Assembly: GCF_001487165.1 (NCBI RefSeq)
Contig: NZ_LN913006.1
Location: forward strand, 1 to 64,000
DNA: 64,000 bases
DNA from: Blautia massiliensis (ex Durand et al. 2017)
GTDB taxonomy: Bacteria > Bacillota > Clostridia > Lachnospirales > Lachnospiraceae
Direction: 5' to 3'
A program made the position numbers and the translations under genes. Positions 51,722 to 61,064 of the stretch are shown here, piece after piece. Within the stretch, counting starts at the first letter, position 1, and each line of letters starts with the position of its first letter. The notes beneath the pieces were generated by a model, which worked only from the letters and a program-made list of their open reading frames with translations, did not search any database and was not told the origin of the DNA.

Positions 51722-52465
51722 TTAAGCGACATACATACCATTCAGATATTGCTCTTGTGGCTGTCCCTGCATATAGGAAGTCATTTCATCTGGCTGTGGC
51801 TGTATATTTTGTGCCATTCTTGCTTCCTGTTGCTTTTTAAGCTGTTGTTTGCCGTTTTGAATCAGGAAGGATGCAACATAGGCTTCCCAATTTACGATAT
51901 AGGAATCAGCACGTTTTAACAGCATATAAAAATCCATATCTGTCAATTGTATAAAAGCACTTTTTTCAGAGATAAAACTTTGAGCCTGCATATAAGTGCC
52001 GCCGTTATGATTCTTTTTCTTGATACCTTTTCCGTTATTAATTTGAATTCTCCATGGACTGGTCAGTATTTCCTGCTGGTTGTTATATACGTGGCGGGAA
52101 ATAAAAAACTGTTGTGCAGTAGAATAGCCATTGCCATCCGGCACACCAAATATTTTACTTTGTGACCATTCAAATTCAGGAAAGCCAGCGGTAACTCTGG
52201 ACAGCAGAAATTGAATTTGTTCGGGTGCCAGATGAAAACGGGTGATAATATTTTTATCACCGGTACCACTAGAGTAATCCTGTATGGAGATTCCAATAAG
52301 GGAGTGAACTTTATGACCATTTTCTTCAAATTCTCCTTTTGCATGAAGCTGTGCATAGCTGTTATAACTTGTGTAGCGGAGGCGGTCATACAGTGCAATT
52401 AATTTTTTACTGGTCTGGACTTTGCATATCTGATCTGTAATTGAGTTTTGATAATTTTCACTCAT
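51722..52465 (-). CDS. Hypothetical protein (phage/plasmid DNA-metabolism context)
   Basis: A 247-residue soluble protein with a strong GAAGGAAAACAT site. It contains KLIALYDRLRYTSYNSYAQL, FHLAPEQIQFLLSRVTAGFP and a C-terminal Gln-rich low-complexity tail (QNIQPQPDEMTSYMQGQPQE). Similar Gln/Pro/Met-rich tails are found on the SSB and the annealing-like protein of this element. No named family is recognised. Confidence 0.65.
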   Translation of the reverse strand: MSENYQNSITDQICKVQTSKKLIALYDRLRYTSYNSYAQLHAKGEFEENGHKVHSLIGISIQDYSSGTGDKNIITRFHLAPEQIQFLLSRVTAGFPEFEWSQSKIFGVPDGNGYSTAQQFFISRHVYNNQQEILTSPWRIQINNGKGIKKKNHNGGTYMQAQSFISEKSAFIQLTDMDFYMLLKRADSYIVNWEAYVASFLIQNGKQQLKKQQEARMAQNIQPQPDEMTSYMQGQPQEQYLNGMYVA

Positions 52466-52482
52466 GTATGTTTTCCTTCTTT

Positions 52483-54612
52483 CTATTTCAAATATTGTTT
52501 TACAAGCTGTGTCATATTTTTGGGTAAATCTTCTAATTTGGTAATATCTAAAAAACCATCCTGATAGATTCTGCGGATGTTTTCTTTGTCATCACCAATT
52601 GCTGCAGCAAAGATCACAATGCCACGTTTACGATATTCATTCTTGATACCACGAAGATCTGCTTCTGCTTCCGTACCACTGTACCCACAATCTGCGGGCT
52701 GTCCGTCAGAGATTATGATGAGGAGTTTTTGTGATTCCGGACGCTTTGCCAGGTGTTCCGCAACATAACGAAGTGCAGCTCCATCCCGGTTGCCATTACG
52801 GGCAGACATATCCATCAGCCGGTAACGGTCAGAGGCATCCAGAGAATCAAATTCAGCATAGGAATACAAAGCAACACCCTTGGAATCTGTAGAATGCCCA
52901 TAAATGGTAATAGGAATTCCCAGGCTCGTACAGAAATCATACAGCACGATTGCAGTTTTCCGGGCATGGGTAATACGATCTCCCCAGCCCATAGAACCAC
53001 TTTCATCAACCAAAAGTCCCACGGAAAGTTTTTGTTCTTCATCCGGTAGCCTGGTTCTGGTAAAGATACCGCCGTCCTTTCGGTGTAAAGCCCGCATATC
53101 CAGCCTTTTACCAAATAACAGGTTTTTTTGTTTCCCGCCTTCTGCCTCTTCTTTTAATAAAGGAAGAATGGAACTTTGCAGCCTTTTGGAGGTCCGCAAA
53201 AGAGGGGGAGCAACTGTTTGATAAGATTTGATAAAAAAGTCGGAAACGGGATTGATGCGGTGGATTGTTACATGGATGCCTGCATGGGCATTTCCGTAAT
53301 GTATTTCATCCGCCGATTTTTGCAAGTCTTCTGTTAATTCCTGTTCATAATCATTTTGGGCTTTTTCCGTAGCAACATCATTTAGGATGCGTGCAAGATC
53401 ATTCGCTGCATTTTCATAACCGGAACCGGCATACTGTGATGCGTATGTGATTCCTGGATTATTTCCATCTAATATTGCTGTAGTTTTAGCAAGTTCAATT
53501 CTGCCCCCTTCTTCTTGCAGTACTTTTTCTGCCTGGTTAATCGCATCTTGCCTGTAATTTGGATCAAGGTTAGATAAGTCACAGGTTATAGGAGTTTTTG
53601 ATTTTTCTGTAGAACCTGGAATGTTTTTGGGGATTCCTCCGTTTTTACCAGTTGGAAGAGGAGATCCGCTACCTGATTCTTTCCGCAGCAGATCCTCCAG
53701 AGCATCGCCAACTTGGGTACTATCCTGCTTTTTTAAAGATTCTCTGGTTTGCTCTACCATAGGCTGAATGTAGTTCCAGCAAAGTACTAAAAGATAGTTG
53801 GAAGCAAGGAAGCGTTCTTTCCCCTGTGTGGCAATTAAGGCATCGTCAATATAATCCATGCAGTCTGAGAGTGTGTCCGTGTATTCTCCGGAATAATTCG
53901 TGCGGTTATTTATATTACCAGTCCGGCAATAAGACAAAATCAAATTACTCATGATGGAAAACGGCTGATAGCCACAGTCAATTTGTTCCTGTATAGAAGG
54001 AATCAATTCAGACATCCGCAGATTATTGATCTGTATTCCCTGCTTAAAAGTTCCGGGATATTCTTCACACATCCGGGCTTCAATGTAGATGTCCTCCAGT
54101 ATATTATTAAACTGTGCAGCACAGCGGGATAGCGTCAGACACGTTGCGTTATCTTTTTCTTCCATGGCATCTAAGATGTCCTGCAGATTTGCCTTGTATC
54201 CAGAAGGAAGATTGTCTGGTGCTTCTGGATAGAAGGAACCATTTTCCATATTGGTCAGATAAAGCTGTAGTGATGCAAAATCAGAGTAACGCAGATGTCC
54301 GATTTCATGTCCGGTCAATCCTGTCAGGCTTTGTGAACGTAGAAATCGGGAAGGAAAGCTTTGGGTTATCGAGTTTGCGGCGTTACAGTGAATTTTATAA
54401 TTATCTGTATAAGCGATGTCTGCATTTTCAGAACTGTCCCATTCCATAAGTACCTGAAGTCCATAGCGAGAACGGCCAGTAGCCGCTTTCGCCAGAGATG
54501 TTTGGTATTTTTGGAAAGCCGATGAAAGAAAGAGTTCTTCATCAGTGATTTTTGACTCCGTATCCCGGATCATTCTTTTTAAAGCTTTTTGAGTGTTATT
54601 CAATTTCTTCAC
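52483..54612 (-). CDS. VWA-domain protein, CobT-like, with HEIGH motif
   Basis: A 709-residue protein. The motif LTGHEIGHLRYSDF (about 100-113) resembles a zinc-peptidase HExxH and is typical of VWA proteins that pair with MoxR ATPases. The C-terminal VWA domain has the MIDAS LLVDESGSMGWG (about 539-550) and IIISDGQPAD. The middle is charged and probably unstructured. It starts with a GTGA overlap to the XRE gene, and the partner ATPase is at 54874. MoxR-VWA pairs act as chaperones or chelatases that remodel proteins. The target here is unknown. Confidence 0.83.
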   Translation of the reverse strand: MKKLNNTQKALKRMIRDTESKITDEELFLSSAFQKYQTSLAKAATGRSRYGLQVLMEWDSSENADIAYTDNYKIHCNAANSITQSFPSRFLRSQSLTGLTGHEIGHLRYSDFASLQLYLTNMENGSFYPEAPDNLPSGYKANLQDILDAMEEKDNATCLTLSRCAAQFNNILEDIYIEARMCEEYPGTFKQGIQINNLRMSELIPSIQEQIDCGYQPFSIMSNLILSYCRTGNINNRTNYSGEYTDTLSDCMDYIDDALIATQGKERFLASNYLLVLCWNYIQPMVEQTRESLKKQDSTQVGDALEDLLRKESGSGSPLPTGKNGGIPKNIPGSTEKSKTPITCDLSNLDPNYRQDAINQAEKVLQEEGGRIELAKTTAILDGNNPGITYASQYAGSGYENAANDLARILNDVATEKAQNDYEQELTEDLQKSADEIHYGNAHAGIHVTIHRINPVSDFFIKSYQTVAPPLLRTSKRLQSSILPLLKEEAEGGKQKNLLFGKRLDMRALHRKDGGIFTRTRLPDEEQKLSVGLLVDESGSMGWGDRITHARKTAIVLYDFCTSLGIPITIYGHSTDSKGVALYSYAEFDSLDASDRYRLMDMSARNGNRDGAALRYVAEHLAKRPESQKLLIIISDGQPADCGYSGTEAEADLRGIKNEYRKRGIVIFAAAIGDDKENIRRIYQDGFLDITKLEDLPKNMTQLVKQYLK

Positions 54613-54866
54613 CTTTCTTTCTTTTTCATATTTTGGGTTAGGAGATCTTCCATTGTACAGCCGTAATACTGGGCTAACCGAAAGACGGCGTAAGCAGATG
54701 GAAGCGTATGCCCATTTTCATAGTTCATAATTGTTTTTTCCGGTAGATGCAGAAGTCTTGCTACGGCTTTCTGAGAGAGTTTCGTCTGCTTGGATTTTCT
54801 TAAATAAACGAGATTTTCTGCCAGAGTTTTGCGTAGTTCGGCTTCGGTATAAAAGGTGTTCCTCAA
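54609..54866 (-). CDS. Small XRE-type HTH protein
   Basis: A protein of about 85 residues; TTG 54866 is the first usable start after the ATPase stop. The HTH is TKLSQKAVARLLHLPEKTIM then NYENGHTLPSAYAVFRLAQY. It is wedged between the ATPase and the VWA gene, overlapping the latter by 4 bp. It may regulate this operon. Confidence 0.7.
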   Translation of the reverse strand: MRNTFYTEAELRKTLAENLVYLRKSKQTKLSQKAVARLLHLPEKTIMNYENGHTLPSAYAVFRLAQYYGCTMEDLLTQNMKKKER

Positions 54867-54873
54867 TAGTGTG

Positions 54874-56691
54874 TTATGATGCAAGAACTGTATCCAAGCA
54901 AGAACCTTCAATTTCGATACGGCTTTCAGAATCGGCAGTGACGGAAGATAAAATGGTATAATGAGCAGCTTCCTGTATATCGCCACATACCATAAAAGAC
55001 TGAACCCAGGCAATTAATTCCCGGACTCCACAGCAGCCATCTGTTATCAGGTTATCCTGACAATACTGTGCGATGGAACGTACAATCTGTGTCATGGTAC
55101 GTACTGATTTTTTATCGGAACATCCGGTAATAGCAAGAACACGCTCTACCATGGTCTCTTCATCCGGTTCATCCATATCTATGACCATATTCATCCTTGA
55201 AATGACAGACTGGTTCATGGGACGACAGCCGGCATAGTCATGATTAGTTGTGACTACAATGGTAGTATCCGGATGCCGATGGATGACTTCCCCGTTTGGC
55301 AGAAATACACTGTTACAACGGTCCAACAGGGAATTAAGCCCTACCAGTACACCAGGATTGGCAATCACCGTAGGCTCCTGTATTTCTACCAGATAGCCGT
55401 TTCGGATGGCTTCAACCAGTGGTGTATCCACATAGCGGAACTGTTGGCTGCTGGAGGTAGCAGCTTGTTTCTGCTTCATTTCCTCAGATATATGATGGAT
55501 CAATTCTTCATAAACTGTATTTTCTGATACCTTTTCATCATAAGTACCCGTTAATTTTTCATAGGCAGTAGCCGGATCGAGGGTAATGTCTTGAAAAGAG
55601 GGCAGTTCCCCTACCAAAGAAAGCTGTTTTTCATCTACATCAGGTAAAATCTGTCCAAGAAGGTCAAAAATTTCTGTATTTGCCGAGCAGGTGATGCATC
55701 GGTAAGGCAGGTGAAGTCCTGCAGCAATGGCTTTGGCACCTTCGGTCTTTCCTGTTCCAGCAGGCCCACGGAGCATAAAATTCCGCATAGGCTGCTTGCT
55801 GTCAGTTGTTAATTTGGCATGTTCGCATATTCTTTGGATTTCTTTTGGGATTACATACCAATCTTCGAGAATAGGAACGGTTGATTCTTCTTGGGGAGTT
55901 AATGTCCGAGAATTGGACAGGATGTATTTATCGACAAAATCTTCTTTGGGAATTGAAACGGCGGAAGCAGTATAGTGATGTCCACCTTTTAATACCTGAA
56001 AGGCACCCTGGATAATTTCCGTTGGTGCATAAACACCTTTTTGGATATTCAGTGGTGTAAGTCTTTGGAGTACGCCATTTGCAGGAGTGTCAACTTTGAT
56101 GTTCCCGATAGGAAGGGAATCACCATAACGGATCCTGCGGTACACATTATCACAAAGAACCGCAGCCGTTTCTGCAGCTTTGGGCAGGTCAGGAAAACCG
56201 TCATCACGGTGTTGCTTTAATTCCTGATATTTTTCATTGAATTCGTCATCAGAAAGAAACGTAGGCATTAAAGCAAAATAAAGAGCACTTCCGGAATCTT
56301 CATCTTTTTTAAACTGATATGGCTCTGGTTTACTGTCCAGATCCAAAGGTTTTTCATACTTTCCGGCTATAAATTTCCCAGTCATACGGTTGTAGACCAC
56401 TACATGCAGCAACCCGGTACGGCTTGGATATTCTGCGATTGTAAAATTGTTTGCTTGGCTTCCAATGGCTCCGAGTTCTTCCTCTGCTTTTCCAGCAGGT
56501 GGATTTTCCAAATCCATATAAGAAAAAACTGCCTGCAAAGTAGCAGAATGGAGAGTAGCCCGTTTTTTAGGCTGATTACAATATTTGGAAGCGATGTCTT
56601 TCATCACTGCACTTTTCCCGGAATAGCTGTCAAATGGAGATGGTAGCGTTCTTTCAAAAGTCCAGTTAGGGACAAAGTTTGTATTTGGCAT
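54874..56691 (-). CDS. MoxR/CobS-like AAA+ ATPase
   Basis: A 605-residue protein behind AAAGGAGG. The first ~280 residues are element-specific. The AAA+ module has FMLRGPAGTGKTEGAKAIAA (Walker A, about 305-315), a long insertion, TTIVVTTNHDYAGCRPMNQS and the arginine-finger region VISRMNMVIDM. It resembles CobS/MoxR ATPases that work with VWA proteins, and the VWA partner lies two genes downstream in the same operon. Confidence 0.87.
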   Translation of the reverse strand: MPNTNFVPNWTFERTLPSPFDSYSGKSAVMKDIASKYCNQPKKRATLHSATLQAVFSYMDLENPPAGKAEEELGAIGSQANNFTIAEYPSRTGLLHVVVYNRMTGKFIAGKYEKPLDLDSKPEPYQFKKDEDSGSALYFALMPTFLSDDEFNEKYQELKQHRDDGFPDLPKAAETAAVLCDNVYRRIRYGDSLPIGNIKVDTPANGVLQRLTPLNIQKGVYAPTEIIQGAFQVLKGGHHYTASAVSIPKEDFVDKYILSNSRTLTPQEESTVPILEDWYVIPKEIQRICEHAKLTTDSKQPMRNFMLRGPAGTGKTEGAKAIAAGLHLPYRCITCSANTEIFDLLGQILPDVDEKQLSLVGELPSFQDITLDPATAYEKLTGTYDEKVSENTVYEELIHHISEEMKQKQAATSSSQQFRYVDTPLVEAIRNGYLVEIQEPTVIANPGVLVGLNSLLDRCNSVFLPNGEVIHRHPDTTIVVTTNHDYAGCRPMNQSVISRMNMVIDMDEPDEETMVERVLAITGCSDKKSVRTMTQIVRSIAQYCQDNLITDGCCGVRELIAWVQSFMVCGDIQEAAHYTILSSVTADSESRIEIEGSCLDTVLAS

Positions 56692-56704
56692 AGTATTTCC
56701 TCCT

Positions 56705-57490
56705 TTATTCTTTTATCCAGGATAATTCTAGTGCCTGGTCCTTTTCTTTTGCGGTCAATTCATCTTTTTGGAAGATGGAAATGAGAATATCCCAATAGTT
56801 TCGTGGCGGGAAATAATCAAAACAATCCTTGATTTCCGCTGTATCACCATTTTGGATGTAAATTTGCCCGTTTTCATTAATATAGAGTTTATGGTGTCCT
56901 TTCGCATGGAGCTGTCCGATAAGGTTCTCCAGTTTTTTCTTGCCAATTAAGGAATACCAGGATTCCGGATCAGCAAAAGGAACATCGTCCTCATCGGTAA
57001 CTGTGACAGTCTTTTTGAGGCTGGCAATGGTCAGCATTTGAAGTTCCAGATATCCGTATTGGTTCATACGTGCTTCCGCAAAGTTGTAGTCCTCCGTATG
57101 AAAGGTTCTCAGACGTATGGGATTTCCGCAAAGAAGCTGCTTCATGGATGGCTGCTTTTGGAATTCCCATGTTGCATTTGGAAATGCAGCCTGTAGTTTG
57201 TCGGTAATCTGATAGCTGATTTGTCTCCAAAGCAATTCTTCTGTTTCGGAAACTGGCTCAGATGATTTCAAAGAAGACCAAGGGCTTGTTTTGCCCTGGT
57301 TTTTGAGTAGGTTTAGAGTCAGTTTATGGATTTTGGGAAGAAGTGTGGAAAGAAATAGCAGCAGGATGCCAAGGATTCCGATACTTGCGACTGCATTACG
57401 ATTTCCATTTCCTGGTATGAATATAGTTGCAATTAACAAAATTATTGTGAGCATACTTAGAACTTTAAGAAATTTCTTTTGTGTATTCAC
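56705..57490 (-). CDS. Membrane protein of unknown function
   Basis: A 261-residue protein starting at GTG 57490 behind GGAGG. Two membrane spans lie near residues 11-26 and 33-52 (VLSMLTIILLIATIFI and SIGILGILLLFLSTLL), followed by a soluble domain of about 190 residues that should face the cytoplasm. The domain shows no known motif. It is co-transcribed between ssb and the MoxR-type ATPase and may tether that complex to the membrane. Confidence 0.7.
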   Translation of the reverse strand: MNTQKKFLKVLSMLTIILLIATIFIPGNGNRNAVASIGILGILLLFLSTLLPKIHKLTLNLLKNQGKTSPWSSLKSSEPVSETEELLWRQISYQITDKLQAAFPNATWEFQKQPSMKQLLCGNPIRLRTFHTEDYNFAEARMNQYGYLELQMLTIASLKKTVTVTDEDDVPFADPESWYSLIGKKKLENLIGQLHAKGHHKLYINENGQIYIQNGDTAEIKDCFDYFPPRNYWDILISIFQKDELTAKEKDQALELSWIKE

Positions 57491-57516
57491 TTCATTTCCT
57501 CCATGTTTGTTTCAAT

Positions 57517-57568
57517 AGAAAAAGGAATTGCAGCAGACCAGTAGATACTGGAAAGTCGCAATTCCTTC
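57517..57568 (-). terminator. Terminator-like hairpin after ssb
   Basis: AAGGAATTGC pairs with GCAATTCCTT across a 26-nt loop that itself contains CCAGTAGATACTGG; a T-run follows on the - strand. Partial termination would favour SSB over downstream genes. Confidence 0.75.
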
Positions 57569-57589
57569 ATTTTAGGGATCTTTGATAAT

Positions 57590-58234
57590 TTACGGGAATG
57601 GAAGCTGCTGTGGTGGTGTATTTTCCGGAATATTGGTAAATCCATCACCAGATACATTGCCAGCCGTAAATCCCTGTGGTGCATAAGCCGATCCCCCTGC
57701 CGGAGCATAAGACATCTGTTGTGCGGCCTGTGGCATCATATTGTTATTGACTGGCATTGCGCCAGTAGGCACGGTACCGGAAGGATTCATTCCCATTGCC
57801 GGGTTTCCATTATAAGTAGCACCGTTTGCTGGTACTGGTGGAACATTCGGATTTCCGACCATTGGATTCCCCGGTACAGGTGTTGCTGCATTGGTATCAT
57901 TACGATTCGCAGGTAAGAACTGCCAGTCCTTTACCATAATTTGCGGCGTGATAGCTGCTTGACCTGCATTATTGCCTTTCTGGTGAATATACGGATGGAG
58001 TTCTAAATCTCCGTAGACCATAAGACACGTTGATTTTTTGACACCGGCTTTTATCAGTCGATCTGCAAGAAACTTGTTGCAGTAACACTGATAGAAGATG
58101 GGTTCTTCCTTTCCGTTTTGACCTCTCTGGTTGGTAGCAAGCCCCAGACTGATGTATTCAGTTCCGGAGTTCTTTGCTTGTTGCATAACCGGATCGGCAG
58201 TTACCCTTCCTGTTGCAATGATAATAGATGACAT
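57590..58234 (-). CDS. ssb: Single-stranded DNA-binding protein
   Basis: A 214-residue SSB. The OB fold spans about 1-110: IIATGRVTADPVMQQAKN, ISLGLATNQRGQNGKEEP, FYQCYCNKFLADRLI and CLMVYGDLELHPYI. Residues 115-205 are Pro/Asn/Gly/Met-rich and disordered. The end is QQLPFP, with none of the acidic residues of the usual DDDIPF tip, so its protein partners may differ from host ones. It is first in a long leftward operon, behind a conserved leader and operator array. Confidence 0.85.
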   Translation of the reverse strand: MSSIIIATGRVTADPVMQQAKNSGTEYISLGLATNQRGQNGKEEPIFYQCYCNKFLADRLIKAGVKKSTCLMVYGDLELHPYIHQKGNNAGQAAITPQIMVKDWQFLPANRNDTNAATPVPGNPMVGNPNVPPVPANGATYNGNPAMGMNPSGTVPTGAMPVNNNMMPQAAQQMSYAPAGGSAYAPQGFTAGNVSGDGFTNIPENTPPQQLPFP

Positions 58235-58282
58235 AAAAATTCTCCTTTCTGCCCTTTGGGCGATAAAATAGTGATAAATAAA

Positions 58283-58420
58283 AAAAGTGCCATTATAGCA
58301 CCGTATAAAACGGCATTATAATGACACGATTTTCCAACTTAAACTGCATGTGTACTGGAGATAGTATCCAGACACCCTATAAAGGGATAACACAAAACTT
58401 AAATACAATATCATAGTAAC
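58283..58420 (-). ncRNA. Structured leader with terminator before ssb
   Basis: On the - strand: TTTTGTGTTATCC with a CCC/GGG hairpin, then CTGGA/TCCAG, then the box CATGCAGTTTAAGTTGG, then the terminator. In the terminator GTGTCATTATA pairs with TATAATGGCAC, followed by TTTTTTTAT. Box and GTGTCA element match the ligA leader, and the terminator stem matches that at 2921-2956. Confidence 0.55.
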
Positions 58421-58423
58421 ACA

Positions 58424-58462
58424 AGATATAGCGAAGGTCAATGATAAAATGCCATATATAGT
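58424..58462. promoter_or_regulatory. Operator-like pair before ssb leader
   Basis: AAGATATAGCG (near 58424) and CCATATATAGTAT (near 58452) are AT-rich half-palindromes about 29 bp apart, resembling the arrays at 2752 and 46680. Confidence 0.4.
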
Positions 58463-58624
58463 ATTTTGCGATTCGAAATAATAATTTTTGTGTCAAAATG
58501 CTTGGAAGTGTAGTATTTTATGAGGATAATCCCAAATAGATATAAAATTTTCATAAAACACTACTACCTTTTCAGAGTAGATAAAATGTGGTAGAATGAG
58601 GAAAAATTATTAGGAGGATGCATT

Positions 58625-58864
58625 ATGGCAAGACGAAAAAAACTGGAAAACACATCTTTGGAAGAGCAACTGGAGTATGTGGAACAGGAGATTCGTACAA
58701 AAGAGTCCGATTTAAAGGAACTGCGTCATAAAGCAAAAGAGATTCAAAAAGAGATAGAAGAGAAGCAGAAAGATGAGCTGTTTAAGGCTTTGGTAGCATC
58801 TGGGAAAACCATTGATGAGGTTATGAGATTTATAAAGGCAACAGGAGAAGATAAAATCGAATAA
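58625..58864 (+). CDS. Small coiled-coil protein
   Basis: A 79-residue protein behind TAGGAGGATGCATT. The first 60 residues (LEEQLEYVEQEIRTKESDLK, ELRHKAKEIQKEIEEKQKDE) form a coiled coil. The C-terminal end (IDEVMRFIKATGE) may be a short binding helix. It has its own promoter region and terminator. Function unknown. Confidence 0.75.
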   Translation: MARRKKLENTSLEEQLEYVEQEIRTKESDLKELRHKAKEIQKEIEEKQKDELFKALVASGKTIDEVMRFIKATGEDKIE

Positions 58865-58876
58865 AAAAAATGAAAG

Positions 58877-58914
58877 ATGCCGTTGTGGGGGAGTGAATCT
58901 GCAACGGTGTTTTT
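58877..58914 (+). terminator. Terminator after coiled-coil gene
   Basis: ATGCCGTTG pairs with CAACGGTGT (two G-T pairs), followed by TTTTT. Confidence 0.8.
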
Positions 58915-58919
58915 TATGG

Positions 58920-59186
58920 TCAGCTGAAATACAAATGATTTTCATAGACCACAATCACCGTTACCTTGGAAAGGAATATGTAGTGGTTCGAAGTTGTGTC
59001 TTTGCATTTGTAATTCGTAGATTTAATATATACTGCGTGGAAGTTAAGCCATTGTAGTGTCTAAAACTACGGATAACTCAGATGGTGCTTGGACGTATGT
59101 GATAGTTAATGAAGTGTTTGTGCCTGAAAAAATTGTTGAGGGTATACCTAGTTGTTTGAAAGTATGAAAAAAGTGAATAGGGTAAA
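58920..59186. other. Intergenic region with a coding remnant
   Basis: No intact gene. Around 59057-59167 (+) a frame reads SKTTDNSDGAWTYVIVNE and on to a stop, with normal-looking codon use but no start or ribosome site. It looks like the tail of a lost gene at the junction between core module B and the last peptide locus. Confidence 0.35.
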
Positions 59187-59225
59187 AAATACCGTTACAG
59201 ATTAATCTTTGTAATGGTATTTTTT
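59187..59225. terminator. Bidirectional terminator
   Basis: AAAATACCGTTACA pairs with TGTAATGGTATTTT, flanked by A and T runs. It lies just past the end of the leftward response regulator gene. Confidence 0.85.
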
Positions 59226-59238
59226 GCGTGAATTTATT

Positions 59239-59913
59239 CTAACGGTGTAATTTATAACCTATTCCCCATACAGTATCGATATAAGGGGCTTGGTTTCCTA
59301 TATGCTCTAGTTTTTTTCTTAGTTTGCTTATATGGACATTGAGAGTATTATCATCTGAAATATAATCTTTTCCCCAAATAAGTTGATATAAAGATTCCTT
59401 TGTAAAAGTCTGTTTTGGATGTTTGATTAGTAGCTGTAAGAGGTTATATTCGGTAGTAGTCAGAGTAAGCTCTGTGTTATTTACAAGTACTTTGTGATCA
59501 TCCACATTTATGCGAATATCTTTAAAGGAATATTCCGTTTGGGGACTTTCGCTGCAACGGCGCAAAACACTTTCTATTCGTGCGAGAACTTCTTCATGAT
59601 AAAAAGGTTTAGTTATATAATCATCTGCACCGGATCGGAGAAGGTTTATACGAATCTCAGGCTGATTTTTGGCAGATATAACAATAACTGGAATAGAATT
59701 GTTGTGTTTTTTTAGGTGAAATAGTATTTTTTCACCAGGCAAATCGGGAAGCATCAAATCTAATAACATTAAATCATATTTTTTAGAGGAAAGAGCTTCA
59801 ATTGCTTCTATCCCATTGTGATATGCTGAAACATTGTAATGGTTTCTTTTTAATAATTCTGTAAAAATAAAGCAAATTTCTTTATCATCTTCTACTAATA
59901 ATATATCAATCAT
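59239..59913 (-). CDS. OmpR-family response regulator
   Basis: A 224-residue regulator; ATG 59913 follows AAAGGAG. The receiver has ILLVEDD, the Asp in LMLLDLMLPDLPG (about 51) and the Lys in YITKPF. The winged-helix domain has LTLTTTEYNLLQLLIKHPKQ, FTKESLYQLIWG and IDTVWGIGYKLHR. It is divergent from the ABC transporter genes, the layout of bacitracin or lantibiotic-type immunity regulators. No histidine kinase lies next to it in this window. Confidence 0.92.
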   Translation of the reverse strand: MIDILLVEDDKEICFIFTELLKRNHYNVSAYHNGIEAIEALSSKKYDLMLLDLMLPDLPGEKILFHLKKHNNSIPVIVISAKNQPEIRINLLRSGADDYITKPFYHEEVLARIESVLRRCSESPQTEYSFKDIRINVDDHKVLVNNTELTLTTTEYNLLQLLIKHPKQTFTKESLYQLIWGKDYISDDNTLNVHISKLRKKLEHIGNQAPYIDTVWGIGYKLHR

Positions 59914-60134
59914 AATAAACTCCTTTGGTAATAGGTATGGTAAAAATACTAACATGATTTGTAATTTCATACAAGTTACTGTTTTAAATAATTTGAAGGT
60001 TTCATAGGCGAGTGGGAAAATATAAAGATAAATTTATAATTTTATGGAAATTTAAGAACTGATTTAAGAGAAATGTTAGAATTAGACATTATCATTATCA
60101 TTATAGGATTTAAGAAACGAGGGAAGTGATTAGA

Positions 60135-61064
60135 ATGAAAGAACCCGAAAAAATATTGGAAGCAAAAGATATTTGTAAAGCATACGGAAAAAATATGGTA
60201 CTTAATCAGGTAAATCTTACGATAAAAGCGGGCGAGATATATGGACTGGTTGGAGAAAATGGTGCAGGAAAAAGTAGCCTGATGAAAGTTATTACAGGAC
60301 TAACAAAGCCGACTTCAGGTGAGATAAGTTTATTTGGTAAAAAAAATCTTGAAGATGAAAGAAATAAGATAGGATGTTTAATTGAAAATCCAGCTTTGTA
60401 TATGGACATGACAGCACGCCAAAATTTGGAAATCCAGCGTACTCAACGAGGAATTCCAGGAAAAAGTAGTATTGATGAAGTTCTGGAAATAATGGATTTA
60501 AAGGACGCTGGAAATAAAAGAGTGAAGGCTTTTTCTTTAGGGATGAAACAGCGATTAGGAATTGCAATTGCATTGCTTGGTCGCCCACAGTTGCTAATTT
60601 TAGATGAACCAATAAATGGCTTAGATCCAACCAAAATTAAATATGTGCGAGAAGTCTTAAAGAATATGAATGAAGAAGATGGTACAACGATACTTATATC
60701 CAGTCATATTTTGCCAGAGTTACATCAACTTGCAACTGTATATGGATTTATACATCATGGAAAAATGTTACAACAGATTACAGATAAAGAATTAGATGAG
60801 AAATGTCGTCGTCATGTTCATATCGAAGTAGACAATGTGGAAAAGGCTAGTTGTATTTTAGATGAGAGGTATCCAGAAAGTCAAATAAAAGTTTATTTAA
60901 GAAATGTGATTAAGGTATTTGGTTATAATAAAAATATTTCTGATATAACAAAAGAATTAGTATATGGAGGAGTTGGTGTAGAAAAAATAGGATATGAAGG
61001 AGAAGACTTAGAAGAGTATTACACAAATCTATTATCGGAGGTGAAATCGAATGAGACAGCTTAA
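60135..61064 (+). CDS. ABC transporter ATPase (immunity/resistance type)
   Basis: A 309-residue ATPase. ATG 60135 lies 8 nt after GAGGGAAG. Walker A is GENGAGKSSL, the signature FSLGMKQRLG, Walker B LLILDEPINGLDP and the H loop ISSHILPELHQ. The C-terminal ~90 residues match BcrA/LanF-type ATPases. It overlaps the permease gene by 14 bp. With the divergent regulator it probably protects the producer from the peptide encoded at 61924. Confidence 0.9.
   Translation: MKEPEKILEAKDICKAYGKNMVLNQVNLTIKAGEIYGLVGENGAGKSSLMKVITGLTKPTSGEISLFGKKNLEDERNKIGCLIENPALYMDMTARQNLEIQRTQRGIPGKSSIDEVLEIMDLKDAGNKRVKAFSLGMKQRLGIAIALLGRPQLLILDEPINGLDPTKIKYVREVLKNMNEEDGTTILISSHILPELHQLATVYGFIHHGKMLQQITDKELDEKCRRHVHIEVDNVEKASCILDERYPESQIKVYLRNVIKVFGYNKNISDITKELVYGGVGVEKIGYEGEDLEEYYTNLLSEVKSNETA

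Noticed and set aside
52577-53221. Long + strand frames opposite the VWA gene
   Set aside because: They are antisense to a gene with clear VWA motifs and have no start signals.
52483-56691. Cobalt chelatase (cobalamin synthesis) assignment for the ATPase/VWA pair
   Set aside because: No other cobalamin gene is present and the proteins carry element-specific domains; only fold-level similarity is supported.
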